A stretch of 36,266 nucleotides of DNA from Roseomonas mucosa (lineage in GTDB: Bacteria; Pseudomonadota; Alphaproteobacteria; Acetobacterales; Acetobacteraceae), in the NCBI GenBank assembly GCA_945878375.1, contig CAMDWG010000026.1, forward strand, positions 1-36,266, read 5' to 3'. The notes below the pieces were generated by a model. The model did no database searches. It was not told the DNA's origin and saw nothing but the letters and a program-made list of their open reading frames with translations. Below are positions 8,505 through 17,473 of the stretch, one piece after another. Position numbers and translations under genes: made by a program. The stretch's first letter is position 1, and each line of letters begins with the position of its first letter.

Positions 8505-10627
8505 AAAGGCCCTTCCGCGTCAGCTTCACCATCACGATCCTGACCGCCTTCGCGTTGCTGTTCGTTCTGGCGCTCGGCAGCGTTGTGGTGGGGTATCGCC
8601 AGACCGGCGGACGCGCCGCGCTGGCCACCGCGGAGCGCAGCCTGGCGCAGGCGGCGGAGACGGCGGCGGCGAGCACCCGGGCGCTGATCCGCCCAGTCAT
8701 CGCCCTGTCCACCGTGCTGCCGGAATTCGCGCCCTTCGCCGGGGGCGCCGATCCGGCCGCGCGGGACACCGCTGGGCTGCTAGCGCTGCTCAGGGCGGAG
8801 CACGCGGTGCAGGTGGTCTCGGTCGGCCTGCGCGACGGCACGCTGCGCCAGGTGGCGCGCGCCTCCGCGCTGGCGCCATCCGCCGCCCCGCCGGTGCCGG
8901 CCGGCGCGGCCTTCGCCCTGCGCGAGGCTTCGCCGGCGCAGGACACCGAGACGTGGATGTTTCTCGATGCCGCGCTGCGGCCGCTGGATCGAATCGCGCA
9001 TCCGGCCCCGCTGCACGACGCTCGCCTCGCGCAGTGGTACCTGCAGGCGCGCGATGGCGAGGTTCATGTCTCCACGCTGTACGACCTGCCGCTGGTCGGA
9101 CGGCCGGGCCTTTCGGTAAGCCGTCGCGTTCCCGGCAGCGGCGCCGTCTTCGCGCTCGATATCACGCTGGACCAGCTTGCGCAGTTCCTGGGACGGCAGC
9201 GCGCGAGCGCCGGCAGCGTGCTGTTCCTGTTCACCGAGGACGGGATCTTGCTGGCGCATCAGCGGCCGGACCTGGCCGCGGTGCCGGTGGCGGCCGGCGG
9301 GACGCGCTGGACCACGCTGGCGGCCAGCGCCGATCCGCTGCTCGCCCTGGTCTGGAGCGAGCACGCACAGGGCCGCCTGCCGCCGGGCCAGGTCGCCGAA
9401 CTGCCAGGACCCGACGGGCCGCTGCTGGTGCGGCTGGCGGAGGTGGAGGGGTTGGCGGCGCCGCATGTGCTGGTCGCGGTCGCCGCGCCGCGCGCGGACT
9501 TCACCGCCCCGGTGGACGACGCCCTGCGCGACGGCACGCTGCTTGCCATGGTGGCGCTGCTGGGCGGCCTTGCTGCGATCGGCGTGATGGCCTGGCGCAT
9601 CTCCCGCCCGCTCGCCGCGCTGGCGCGCGAGGCCGAGTCGATCCGCAGGCTGGACCTCGAAGGGCCGGTGCCGGTGCGCAGCCACATCGCCGAGATCGCG
9701 CGGCTGGCCGGCGCGATGGACGGGATGAAATCCGGCCTTCGGCTGTTCGGCGCCTATGTGCCGCGCAGCCTGGTCGCGCGGCTGATGCAGGAAGGCGAGG
9801 CGGCGCTGCTCGGCGGCACGAAGCGGCCGATCAGCGTGATGTTCAGCGACGTGCAGGACTTCACCACCCTGGCGGAGGACATAGCGCCGGAGGAGTTGAT
9901 GCACATCGCGTCGGACTACTTCGAGGAGCTGACCGCCGAGCTGCTGCGCTGCCACGCGACGATCGACAAGTATATCGGGGATGCAGTGATGGCGCTGTGG
10001 AACGCCCCGCAGGATGATGGCTCGCACGCGCAGAATGCCTGCCGGGCGGCCCTGCAGGCGCGGCTGGTGACCGACCGGCTGTGCGAGCGCTTCGCCGCGC
10101 GCGGCTGGCCGCGGCTGCGCACGCGCTTCGGCGTCCATAGCGGCGAAGCGGTCGTCGGCAATGTCGGCTCGACCGACCGCATGTCCTACACGGCGATCGG
10201 CAGCATGGTGAACCTCGCCTCGCGGCTGGAAGGCATGAACAAGGTCTACGGCACACGCATCCTGGTGTCGGAGGCGACACGGGCGGCGGCAGGGGGCGCC
10301 TTCGTCACGCGCCCGGCGGATCTGGTGCTGGTGAAGGGCTCCACGCAGCCGATGGAGGTGCACGAGTTGCTCGGCTTCGCCGTGGTGGACCGGCTGGCGG
10401 ATGCGCCGCTCCGCCCCGAGCCGCGGATCGCCGCCGGCCTGCCCGCCTGGCGCCGCATGATCGGCGCCTACCGCGCCGGCCGCTTCGAGGAGGCTGCGGC
10501 GGCGCTGGACGAGGCGGGCGACCCCGCCTCGGATGGTCTGCACCGGCTCTATGCGGAACGCCTTGCCGCGCTGCGCGACGGCACGCCGCCGGACTGGTCG
10601 CCCGTGCTGCGCGCAACAACGAAATAG
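8501..10627 (+). CDS. Membrane class III adenylate cyclase with periplasmic sensor and HAMP
   Basis: 708 residues. One membrane helix (9-31), a large periplasmic sensor region of about 310 residues (likely double-Cache, by position), a second helix (347-366), a HAMP linker (about 367-420), a class III cyclase domain (about 440-620) and an Ala-rich helical tail. Catalytic features are visible: FSDVQDFT with the first metal Asp, DKYIGDAV with the second Asp (494) and Lys490 for the base, YTAIG with Thr564 for the base, and transition-state Asn571 and Arg575 in VNLASRLE. Lys/Thr at the base positions fits class IIIb adenylate rather than guanylate cyclase. It is co-transcribed with the PDEase-like gene and lies 6 bp before the patatin gene. 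Confidence 0.92.
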   Translation: MKRPFRVSFTITILTAFALLFVLALGSVVVGYRQTGGRAALATAERSLAQAAETAAASTRALIRPVIALSTVLPEFAPFAGGADPAARDTAGLLALLRAEHAVQVVSVGLRDGTLRQVARASALAPSAAPPVPAGAAFALREASPAQDTETWMFLDAALRPLDRIAHPAPLHDARLAQWYLQARDGEVHVSTLYDLPLVGRPGLSVSRRVPGSGAVFALDITLDQLAQFLGRQRASAGSVLFLFTEDGILLAHQRPDLAAVPVAAGGTRWTTLAASADPLLALVWSEHAQGRLPPGQVAELPGPDGPLLVRLAEVEGLAAPHVLVAVAAPRADFTAPVDDALRDGTLLAMVALLGGLAAIGVMAWRISRPLAALAREAESIRRLDLEGPVPVRSHIAEIARLAGAMDGMKSGLRLFGAYVPRSLVARLMQEGEAALLGGTKRPISVMFSDVQDFTTLAEDIAPEELMHIASDYFEELTAELLRCHATIDKYIGDAVMALWNAPQDDGSHAQNACRAALQARLVTDRLCERFAARGWPRLRTRFGVHSGEAVVGNVGSTDRMSYTAIGSMVNLASRLEGMNKVYGTRILVSEATRAAAGGAFVTRPADLVLVKGSTQPMEVHELLGFAVVDRLADAPLRPEPRIAAGLPAWRRMIGAYRAGRFEEAAAALDEAGDPASDGLHRLYAERLAALRDGTPPDWSPVLRATTK

Positions 10628-10633
10628 GGGACG

Positions 10634-11665
10634 ATGCAGGCCGATACGGACATGCCGCGCAAGCGCATCAAGCTCGCGCTCCAGGGCGGCGGCGCGCATG
10701 GCGCGTTCACCTGGGGCGTGCTGGACCGGCTGCTGCAGGACCCAAGGATCGAGATCGAGGGCATCGTCGGCACCAGCGCTGGCGCCATGAACACGGCGCT
10801 GCTCGCCGATGGGCTGGCGACTGGCGGGCCAGACCTCGCGCGCCGCATGCTGCGGGCGTTCTGGGACGGCGTCGGCGCGATCGCAGCGGCCGGACCGGTG
10901 CAGCCCACGCCGCTCGACCGGATCTCCAGCGCCGGCACGATGCGCTACTCGCCGGGCTGGATGGTGGCGGATCTGATGCTGAAGGTCTTCTCGCCCTATC
11001 AGCTCAATCCGCTGAACCGCAACCCGCTGCGCGAGGTGCTGGACCGCGTGGTGGATTTCGACCGGCTGCGCGCGGCGGGGACGCCGGCTGCCTTCGTCTG
11101 CGCCACAAACGTGCTGAACGGCCGGCTGCGCGTGTTCGAGCGGCGCGAGATGAGCGCGGATGCGGTGATGGCCTCCGGCTGCCTGCCGCAGCTCTTCCAG
11201 GCGGTCGAGGTGGATGGCCAGCACTACTGGGATGGCGGCTATTCCGGCAACCCGCCGATCTTCCCGCTGATCTACATGGGCGGGGCGCCCGACATCGTCA
11301 TCGTGCAGCTCAACCCGATCAACATCCCCGAGGTGCCGCGCGACATGCGCGCCATCCTGGACCGGATCAACACGCTCGCCTTCAACTCATCCCTCATGCG
11401 GGAGATGCGCACGATCCGCTTCATGACGGATCTGATCGACCGCGGCGACCTCGATGGTTCGCGCTACCTGCGCCTGTTCATCCACACGATCGACGCGGAG
11501 ACGACCCTCGGCGCGCTCGATGCCTCCTCGAAGCTGAACGCGGACCCAGCCTTCCTGAAGGAGTTGTTCGACCTGGGCACCGAACGCGCCGGCGCGTTCC
11601 TGCGCGACCATTGGGACGCTGTCGGCCAGCGATCGTCGACGGATGTGGGCACCAAATTCTGCTGA
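10634..11665 (+). CDS. Patatin-like phospholipase
   Basis: 343 residues, with the patatin catalytic set: oxyanion loop LQGGGAHGAF (residues about 16-25), nucleophile elbow GTSAG, and the dyad Asp in WDGGYSGNPP. There is no signal peptide, so it is probably cytosolic or membrane-peripheral. Such proteins release acyl chains from lipids. Stand-alone patatins of this subfamily often lie near polyhydroxybutyrate genes, and here a PHA-synthase-like gene and hydroxybutyrate dehydrogenase are within 5 kb. The gene follows the cyclase stop by 6 bp and is the last of the tightly packed block. The start could also be the ATG at 10652. Confidence 0.9.
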   Translation: MQADTDMPRKRIKLALQGGGAHGAFTWGVLDRLLQDPRIEIEGIVGTSAGAMNTALLADGLATGGPDLARRMLRAFWDGVGAIAAAGPVQPTPLDRISSAGTMRYSPGWMVADLMLKVFSPYQLNPLNRNPLREVLDRVVDFDRLRAAGTPAAFVCATNVLNGRLRVFERREMSADAVMASGCLPQLFQAVEVDGQHYWDGGYSGNPPIFPLIYMGGAPDIVIVQLNPINIPEVPRDMRAILDRINTLAFNSSLMREMRTIRFMTDLIDRGDLDGSRYLRLFIHTIDAETTLGALDASSKLNADPAFLKELFDLGTERAGAFLRDHWDAVGQRSSTDVGTKFC

Positions 11666-11747
11666 CGCGGCGCGCAAGTCCGCAGCAAAATCGTCATATT
11701 CCTGCATCATTGCTCGGGTATTCAAGGACGGTTGGAGGGACCTATCG

Positions 11748-12668
11748 ATGAAGCCAGCGAACACCGGCCCCGAAACGCGGCCTTGGCTCGAGCTTGAGCT
11801 CGAGGACGACATGGACGAGGAGCTGGAGCAGGAGATCGACGACGCCCGGGTCCCGCCCGAGCTTCGCGGCCTGTTGGAGCGGAGGAAAGCGAGCGGCATC
11901 GACCGGCGCGTCTATTTCAGCGAGCTGCTTCGGTTGCAGAGCGAGCTCGTCAAGCTGCAGGACTGGGTGCAGCACCACCGCAAGAAGGTCGTCGTGATCT
12001 TCGAAGGGCGGGACAGTGCGGGCAAGGGCGGCGTGATCAAGCGGATCGCGCAGCGCACGAACCCCCGGGTATGCCGCGTGGTGGCCCTGCCGGCGCCCTC
12101 GGAGCGCGAGAAGACCGGGTGGTATTTCCAGCGCTACATCCAGCACCTTCCGGCCGGCGGTGAGATCGTGCTGTTCGACCGCAGCTGGTACAACCGCGCC
12201 GGCGTCGAGCGTGTCATGGGCTTCGCCACCGAGGCGCAGGTCGAGGAATTCTTCCGCGACGTGCCGGATTTCGAGCGCATGCTCGTCCGTTCCGGCGTGG
12301 TTCTCGTGAAGTACTGGTTCTCCATCACCGACGAGGAGCAGCAGCTGCGCTTCCTGACGCGGATCCACGATCCCATCAAGCAGTGGAAGCTGTCGCCGAT
12401 GGACCTGCAGTCCCGCGTGCGCTGGGAGCAGTACACCAAGGCGAAGGAGGACATGTTCGAACGGACGAACATCCCCGAGGCGCCGTGGCATATCGTGGAG
12501 GGGAACGACAAGAAGCGGGCTCGGCTGAACTGCATCGCGCACCTGCTGTCGATGATCCCCTATGAGGAGATCCCGCATCCTGCGATCACGCTGCCCGAGC
12601 GCGTGTTCGACCCGAACTACGAGCGGCGCACGCTGCCGCCGGAACTCTACGTGCCCGAACGCTACTGA
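11748..12668 (+). CDS. ppk2: Polyphosphate kinase 2 (class I)
   Basis: 306 residues. After an acidic N-terminal tail comes the P-loop FEGRDSAGKGGVIKR (around residues 85-98), then RPNR-like positions (RTNPRV), the lid segment LFDRSWYNRAGVERVMGF, and late YTKAKEDMFERT; these define PPK2. A single catalytic domain of this length is the class I form, which moves phosphate between polyphosphate and nucleoside diphosphates. The GGTTGGAGGGAC sequence upstream contains a strong ribosome-binding site ending 7-10 bp before the ATG. An 82-bp gap separates it from the patatin gene, so it may have its own promoter. Confidence 0.95.
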   Translation: MKPANTGPETRPWLELELEDDMDEELEQEIDDARVPPELRGLLERRKASGIDRRVYFSELLRLQSELVKLQDWVQHHRKKVVVIFEGRDSAGKGGVIKRIAQRTNPRVCRVVALPAPSEREKTGWYFQRYIQHLPAGGEIVLFDRSWYNRAGVERVMGFATEAQVEEFFRDVPDFERMLVRSGVVLVKYWFSITDEEQQLRFLTRIHDPIKQWKLSPMDLQSRVRWEQYTKAKEDMFERTNIPEAPWHIVEGNDKKRARLNCIAHLLSMIPYEEIPHPAITLPERVFDPNYERRTLPPELYVPERY

Positions 12669-12718
12669 ACCGCGCCGCGGCGCCGCGGATCTCGTGCCCG
12701 ATCCCGCGGATCGTGACC

Positions 12719-12740
12719 GGTCGGCGGCATGCCGCCGACC
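12719..12740. terminator. Perfect inverted repeat between convergent genes
   Basis: An 11-bp arm (GGTCGGCGGCA) is followed directly by its exact complement, giving a 22-bp palindrome. It sits in the 149-bp gap between convergent ppk2 and bdhA. A second palindromic stretch (CCGCGGCGCCGCGG, about 12675-12688) precedes it. No T-run follows on either strand, so it is not a classical intrinsic terminator; a bidirectional stem that blocks read-through is the likely role. Confidence 0.4.
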
Positions 12741-12817
12741 CCTCGATCGCCGGCGCGCGCATCCGCGCGCCTGACGACGCGCCATCGGGCGCCGCTCGCG
12801 ATCAATGCGGCCTGATA

Positions 12818-13600
12818 TCAGTGCGCTGTCCAGCCTCCATCGATGGGCAGGGCCGCGCCGGTGATCTGTGCCGCCGCATCGGATGCCAGGAACAACGCCA
12901 GCGCGGCGACCTGCTCGACCGTGACGAACTCGCGGGTCGGCTGGCTGGCGAGCAGCACGTCGCGCACCACCGCTTCCTCGCTGATGCCGCGGGCCTTCGC
13001 CGTTTCCGGTATCTGCTTTTCGACCAGCGGGGTCAGCACGTAGCCCGGGCAGATCGCGTTGCAGGTCACGCCGTGCTCGGCGCCTTCCAGCGCCACCGTC
13101 TTGGTCAGGCCAACCACCGCATGCTTCGCCATGACATAGGCCGACTTGAAGGGCGAGGCCACCAGGCCGTGCGCGGAGGCGATGTTGATCACCCGGCCCC
13201 AGCGGCGCGCCTTCATCGCCGCGAAGGTCAGGCGCGTCAGATGCCAGGCAGAGGACATGTTGACCGACATGATCATGTCGTAGCGATCGACCGGGAACTC
13301 CTCGATCGGCGCCACGGTCTGGATGCCGGCGTTGTTGACGATGATGTCGATCGCGCCGAACGCCATGCGGGTCCCGTCGACCATCGCGGCGATCGCGTCG
13401 GGATCCGACATGTCGGCGGCGTCGTAGCGGACCTGCGAGCCGCTTTCCGCCGCGATGGCGGCGGCCATTTCGGCGATCGCCGCGGGATCACCGAAGCCGT
13501 TCAGCACCACGTTCATGCCTGCGTCCGCGAAGGCGCGGGCGACGCCGAGGCCGATGCCGCTTGTCGAGCCGGTGACGATGGCGGTGCGGCGCGTGCTCAT
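12818..13600 (-). CDS. bdhA: D-3-hydroxybutyrate dehydrogenase
   Basis: 260 residues, classical short-chain dehydrogenase. The dinucleotide motif TGSTSGIG is at residues 10-17, NNAG at 89-92, and the catalytic Ser142, Tyr155 and Lys159 (SAYVMAK). The segments ASAHGLVASPFKSAY and the Gln-rich HQVAALALF-like end (VEQVAALALFL) resemble bacterial hydroxybutyrate dehydrogenases, which interconvert 3-hydroxybutyrate and acetoacetate with NAD. Its ATG overlaps the stop of the DUF3141 gene by 4 bp, so the two are one transcript. This links the cluster to storage-polymer breakdown. Confidence 0.9.
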   Translation of the reverse strand: MSTRRTAIVTGSTSGIGLGVARAFADAGMNVVLNGFGDPAAIAEMAAAIAAESGSQVRYDAADMSDPDAIAAMVDGTRMAFGAIDIIVNNAGIQTVAPIEEFPVDRYDMIMSVNMSSAWHLTRLTFAAMKARRWGRVINIASAHGLVASPFKSAYVMAKHAVVGLTKTVALEGAEHGVTCNAICPGYVLTPLVEKQIPETAKARGISEEAVVRDVLLASQPTREFVTVEQVAALALFLASDAAAQITGAALPIDGGWTAH

Positions 13601-16080
13601 GCGCCTGCTCCTTCGGCGGCGCGGCGCGCCGCCCTGGCACCCTTCGGCCGCAGCGCGGTTTCTTCGGGCGCGCCTTCCGCACCAGCCTGCAACGGCGGCA
13701 GGGCAGCCGCCGCCAGCGGGTCTTCCGGCACATCGTCCGTGAAGGGCGGCAGCCCCAGTACCTCGGCCATGCGGCGCAGCATCTCGAAGGTGTGCGGCGC
13801 CATCTCGTCGATGCGGCCGGGGACGTAGCGCACCACGCGCAGCGCCCGCTCGCGCTCCTCTGGCGTGCGGAGAAGGTCGGGCAGGGTTGCCAGCGCCTCC
13901 TCCGGCGCCAGCGTCACGACCAGCGTCTGCTCCCGGATGATCAGCGTCCGCTGGTCCTGTGTCAGCCCGGCGAAGGGCTGGTCGGTGGTCAGCACCTGGG
14001 CGGAGCGCTCCAGCCGATCGCGCCGCACGCCGCCGCGGCTGTCGGCGAGCATGATCAGCATGCGGATCACCGCCTCGACGAAGCCGCCCTGCGGGATGCG
14101 CGACAGCGCCATCTGCGCTTCCGGCAGGCCGCGCAGCTCGTGGATGTTCTTGAGCGTGCGGCCGGTCGCATGCGAGGCGCCGTAGCGATGCGCCGCCGGC
14201 GAGGCCCAGAGCCAGAAGAAGGTCATCTCCTTGGCCATGTCGGACAGGTCGCGCCGCAGATCCATCATCTGCTCCAGCAGATCCGCGCCGGCTTCCTCCA
14301 TCGCCGCGAAGGGATTGCCAGGCGCGGAGGGCTTGCGCGCGGCGCGCACTTGCCTTGCCAAAGTCGTCCAGGGCAGCATGAAGGGATTGCTGCCGGAGAC
14401 CATGGCGCGCTGCACACGCAGCGGATGCATCGCGCGGCCCATCGCGGCCAGCGGCGCGGGCACCATCGCGCGGATGAAGGGGCGCATCATGGTATCGTAG
14501 AGATCGGCCTGCGCCTCCGACAGCCGGGCAACGGCGGCGAAGGGGCGTTCATCGGCGCGGCCATCGTCGATGCCGCGCAGGTCCGAGATGCTGCGCTCCT
14601 CGAAGCTGACGGTGAAGCTGCGCTGCTGGCCCTCGCCGACCGCCTCCTCGATGCGCATCTCGTAGAGGCCCGGCGCCAGCGCCTCGATCGTCTGCATGAC
14701 GGAGGCGACCTCGGCGTGCTCCTTCCGCGCCACCTTGGCCGAGACGAAGATGCCGAGATGCCCGACCTCGTCATGCACCATGTAGATGATGCGCTGGCCG
14801 CGGATCCGTATCTCCTGCACGTCGGCGTAGCTGTCGGCGACCCAGTTCAGCGCCTGCTGCGGCGGCGTGATGTTGTCGCCGTGGCTGGCGAAGACGATGA
14901 TGGGACAGCGGACATTCTTGATGTCCACCGTCCGCCCGGGCTCCAACTGTGCCATGTTGCGCACCAGGCGGTTGCCGACGAAGATCTCCTGCACGATCCA
15001 GCGAATCTCCTCCTCGTTGAGCAGGAAGAAGCCGCCCCACCAGCGCTCGAACTCCAGGAAGCGCTCGCGCTCTGTGTCGATCCGGGCGAACAGGTCGTAG
15101 TATTTCCGGAAGAAGTTGCGGCTGGGGTTCTGCGCCTCGAAGTTCATCACGAGATGCGCGCCGTCGAAGATGCCGCCGCCGAGGTCGGAGAGGAACATCG
15201 GCTGCCAGGTGCCGCCCAGCAGCCCGGCGGTGTAGCGGAGCGGGTTTGAGCCGACCTCGCCGGCCCAGGGCTCCACCGGGGCGCCGTTCAGCACGATCGG
15301 GCCGGTCAGGTCGGGGTTGGTCGCCGCCAGCAGCAGCGTCGCCCAGCCGCCCTGGCAGTTGCCGATCACCACGGGCTTCGGCGCGTCAGGATGCAGGCGG
15401 GAGACTTCGCGCACGAAGGCCGCTTCCGCGCGCGTCACATCGGCCAGCGTCTGGCCGGGCAGCGGATCACGGCCGAAGCCGACGAAGTACACGGGGTGCC
15501 CGGCCGAGAGCGCCACGCCGACCTGGCTGTCGTTCTTGAAGCCGCCGATGCCAGCGCCGTGACCCGCGCGAGGGTCGATGATGATGTAGGGCCGGTTCGC
15601 CGGATCGATGGCGATGCCCGGGGGCGGCAGGATGCGCAGCAGCATGTAGTTGCAGGGCCGCGGCAGGTTGGCGCCATCCAGCGCGATCTCGTAGTCGTAG
15701 ACCAGCACCGGCGGGCAGCCGGCCTTCTCATGCGCCACGAAGATGTCGCCGCGCTCGCGCAGCGTGTCGATGGTGAGCAGCGCGCGTTCTGCCCGGTCGC
15801 GGAGGTAGTCGAGCCAGAGCTGCGTCACCTCCTGCGAGGCGCCGCGCGACGAGACTGCATGCGCCGCCTCGGCCAGCGCGTGGAGCGCGCCCTTGACCCG
15901 CGCGCCATGCGTGCTGGCGATCCGTTCGCCGTTGCGGGATGCGGCGCGGATGAGCAGATCGGCCTGCTCCGAGAGGATCCCGGCACGCTCGGCGAGCGCT
16001 TTGAAGGACGCGCCCGCATCTGCCTGGCCGGCGGCGGCCAGCCAGAGCTGGGACGGATCGGCGGCATCGTTCGGACACAT
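13597..16080 (-). CDS. DUF3141 protein, PHA-synthase-like alpha/beta hydrolase
   Basis: About 827 residues. Residues 200-460 form an alpha/beta-hydrolase core with the box VIGNCQGGW, in which Cys242 takes the nucleophile place as in polyhydroxyalkanoate synthases. A later Asp is in FASHGDNITPP and a His in DEVGHLGIF, completing a Cys-Asp-His triad. The C-terminal third is a helical DUF3141-type region with no motif I know. The start at 16080 is preferred because AGGGGA ends 8 bp before it; an ATG at 16098 would add six residues. It is the first gene of an operon with bdhA. Whether it polymerises hydroxyacyl-CoA or acts as a hydrolase or depolymerase cannot be read from sequence. Confidence 0.85.
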   Translation of the reverse strand: MCPNDAADPSQLWLAAAGQADAGASFKALAERAGILSEQADLLIRAASRNGERIASTHGARVKGALHALAEAAHAVSSRGASQEVTQLWLDYLRDRAERALLTIDTLRERGDIFVAHEKAGCPPVLVYDYEIALDGANLPRPCNYMLLRILPPPGIAIDPANRPYIIIDPRAGHGAGIGGFKNDSQVGVALSAGHPVYFVGFGRDPLPGQTLADVTRAEAAFVREVSRLHPDAPKPVVIGNCQGGWATLLLAATNPDLTGPIVLNGAPVEPWAGEVGSNPLRYTAGLLGGTWQPMFLSDLGGGIFDGAHLVMNFEAQNPSRNFFRKYYDLFARIDTERERFLEFERWWGGFFLLNEEEIRWIVQEIFVGNRLVRNMAQLEPGRTVDIKNVRCPIIVFASHGDNITPPQQALNWVADSYADVQEIRIRGQRIIYMVHDEVGHLGIFVSAKVARKEHAEVASVMQTIEALAPGLYEMRIEEAVGEGQQRSFTVSFEERSISDLRGIDDGRADERPFAAVARLSEAQADLYDTMMRPFIRAMVPAPLAAMGRAMHPLRVQRAMVSGSNPFMLPWTTLARQVRAARKPSAPGNPFAAMEEAGADLLEQMMDLRRDLSDMAKEMTFFWLWASPAAHRYGASHATGRTLKNIHELRGLPEAQMALSRIPQGGFVEAVIRMLIMLADSRGGVRRDRLERSAQVLTTDQPFAGLTQDQRTLIIREQTLVVTLAPEEALATLPDLLRTPEERERALRVVRYVPGRIDEMAPHTFEMLRRMAEVLGLPPFTDDVPEDPLAAAALPPLQAGAEGAPEETALRPKGARAARRAAEGAGA

Positions 16081-16204
16081 GGCAAGCGTCCCCTTCATCT
16101 GGTGCCGACCTCGGTGACAGCGTCTGACGGCGCTGGGCGGGGCCGACCGTGGAGCTGCTGCCTACATTCCACGGGCGTATCGCATTCCTGTGTCGATCCG
16201 ATGA

Positions 16205-16752
16205 ACCTCCAAGGGCAACTCGCCTGGGTCGGCGCTTGCGATAGACATGCAGCACGTCGCTGGCCGGGATGCGCTCCCTGCCGAGCCAGGTGGCGCCGGG
16301 CAGCGTCCAGGCCGCGCCGGGATGCACCCGGTGGAGCCAGTAGCCGATCGGCTCGCCAGCCTCGCCGAGCGCAATGCCCTGGATCGTTGGCGTCCCGTCC
16401 ACCAGCCCGGTGCTGGCCGTGGCGAGGTGGTCGCTCTCCAGCACTTGCGGTCGCAATCGGATCTGGTTCGCCAGAGACGGCGGCATCGTCAGGACCCGCG
16501 CAAAGCATTCCCCGCTCTCGACAACAGCGCGCATCACCAGCGCCCGGAGGCCATAGAGGTCGAGCGCCCCTCGGCGTCGCAGGCCGTGCTGTCCGACCAG
16601 CGGCGCCAGGCCTCGGCGTGCCGCGCATCCGGCCAGCCAGTGGTGATGCCGGCGCCGACCGCGCTGCCGGTCCAGAGATCGACGAGGCGACCGGCATGGG
16701 GATCGTTGCGGACGGCATCGCGGGCCCGCCATGCGACCGCCGCCGCGGCCAT
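16205..16752 (-). pseudogene. Lambda-type phage portal protein fragment with frameshift
   Basis: Two frames on the minus strand together give the middle of a lambda-family portal protein. From 16752 the first frame reads WRARDAVRNDPHAGRLVD, then VGAGITTGW and WRRWSDSTACDAEG. The second frame takes over at about 16560-16575 with LDLYGLRALVMRAVVESGEC, then LRPQVLESDHL, IQGIALGEAGEPIGYWL, and SDVLHVYRKRRP. The switch lies in a GAGGGGCGC run, consistent with a single-base indel. The N-terminus and everything after the DVLHVYR motif are missing. It is a prophage or gene-transfer-agent relic; terminase and methyltransferase relics lie further right. Confidence 0.75.
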
Positions 16753-16918
16753 GCCGACCTCGGCCGTCGCACTGCCGCCCGGCGGAGCCCAGGCCTAGGC
16801 ACGGCTGTCCTGCGCCGCGGCTTAGCCGCGAACCGCTTGCCAGCCCGCCCTCAGTCGATGCAGCACCCCTGGCTTTGTCACCGCGGTTTTCCCAGAAAAT
16901 CGGGGCAGACAGCGCCCA

Positions 16919-16949
16919 GGTAATACCTCGTGTTCATGCAGGTATTACC
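16919..16949. promoter_or_regulatory. Perfect 10-bp inverted repeat, likely AbrB antitoxin operator
   Basis: GGTAATACCT (16919-16928) and its exact complement AGGTATTACC (16940-16949) are separated by 11 bp, so the centres are about two helical turns apart. The right arm ends 10 bp before the ATG of the AbrB-like gene. Dimeric AbrB/MazE-type antitoxins commonly bind such palindromes in their own promoters. It is AT-rich relative to its surroundings. Confidence 0.6.
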
Positions 16950-16959
16950 GGAGCGTTCG

Positions 16960-17259
16960 ATGGCGACGACTGTGACCAGCAAGGGCCAAGTCACCATTCC
17001 GAAGGAGGTGAGGGATCTGCTGGGCATCACACCCGGCAGCAATGTGGCGTTCGACATGGCCGAAAATGGCCAGGTGCTGTTGCGCAAGATTGGCGGGCCT
17101 CGTGGACGGGGTGGCCGCCCCCCAAGCCGCTTTGCCAAGCTGAGGGGCAAGGCGACTGCTGGGTTGGTGCCGGCCGCGAAGGGCCCAGCCAGCCCGCGCC
17201 AGCGACCGTCCACCTGCCGCGCCAAGGGATCGTACAGCATGTACCGGATCGCCGGCTGA
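16960..17259 (+). CDS. AbrB/SpoVT-type antitoxin, C-terminus altered, no toxin gene
   Basis: 99 residues from the ATG at 16960. Residues 1-45 are a swapped-hairpin AbrB DNA-binding domain: [19 protein letters not shown], then PGSNVAF. A basic linker (RGRGGRPP) and [12 protein letters not shown] follow, as in antitoxins paired with PIN-domain toxins. In intact relatives a short acidic tail follows and the toxin gene overlaps. Here the tail is a Pro/Ser/Arg-rich sequence of unrelated character and no PIN ORF follows within several hundred bases. The gene therefore seems cut or frameshifted just after RGKATAGL and orphaned. The DNA-binding domain and operator remain intact. Confidence 0.75.
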   Translation: MATTVTSKGQVTIPKEVRDLLGITPGSNVAFDMAENGQVLLRKIGGPRGRGGRPPSRFAKLRGKATAGLVPAAKGPASPRQRPSTCRAKGSYSMYRIAG

Positions 17260-17473
17260 CGCGCGCGCCAGCCACAGCGGATCGGATTATCGCAGGCGCC
17301 GGGGATCGCCACGATCCCCGGCTTACCATTCGAGGTGCTCCCCTTGGATGTGTGTGGATTCGCCAGGTGCAGTGGGCCTCGGGGGGCGGCAGCTCACGAT
17401 TCCGCAATTTCTTCGCTTGCCGATTGGCTCGACGTCGCGTTTGTATCCCGGGCCACCAACCCCCAGGAGAAAC

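Noticed and set aside
8780-11224. Very long minus-strand open frame opposite the cyclase and patatin genes
   Set aside because: It is His/Arg/Gln-rich antisense of well-identified genes, as expected at this GC content.
11691-11708. Possible PHO box upstream of ppk2
   Set aside because: TCGTCAT-N4-CTGCATC matches the first half partly, but the second half agrees at too few positions.
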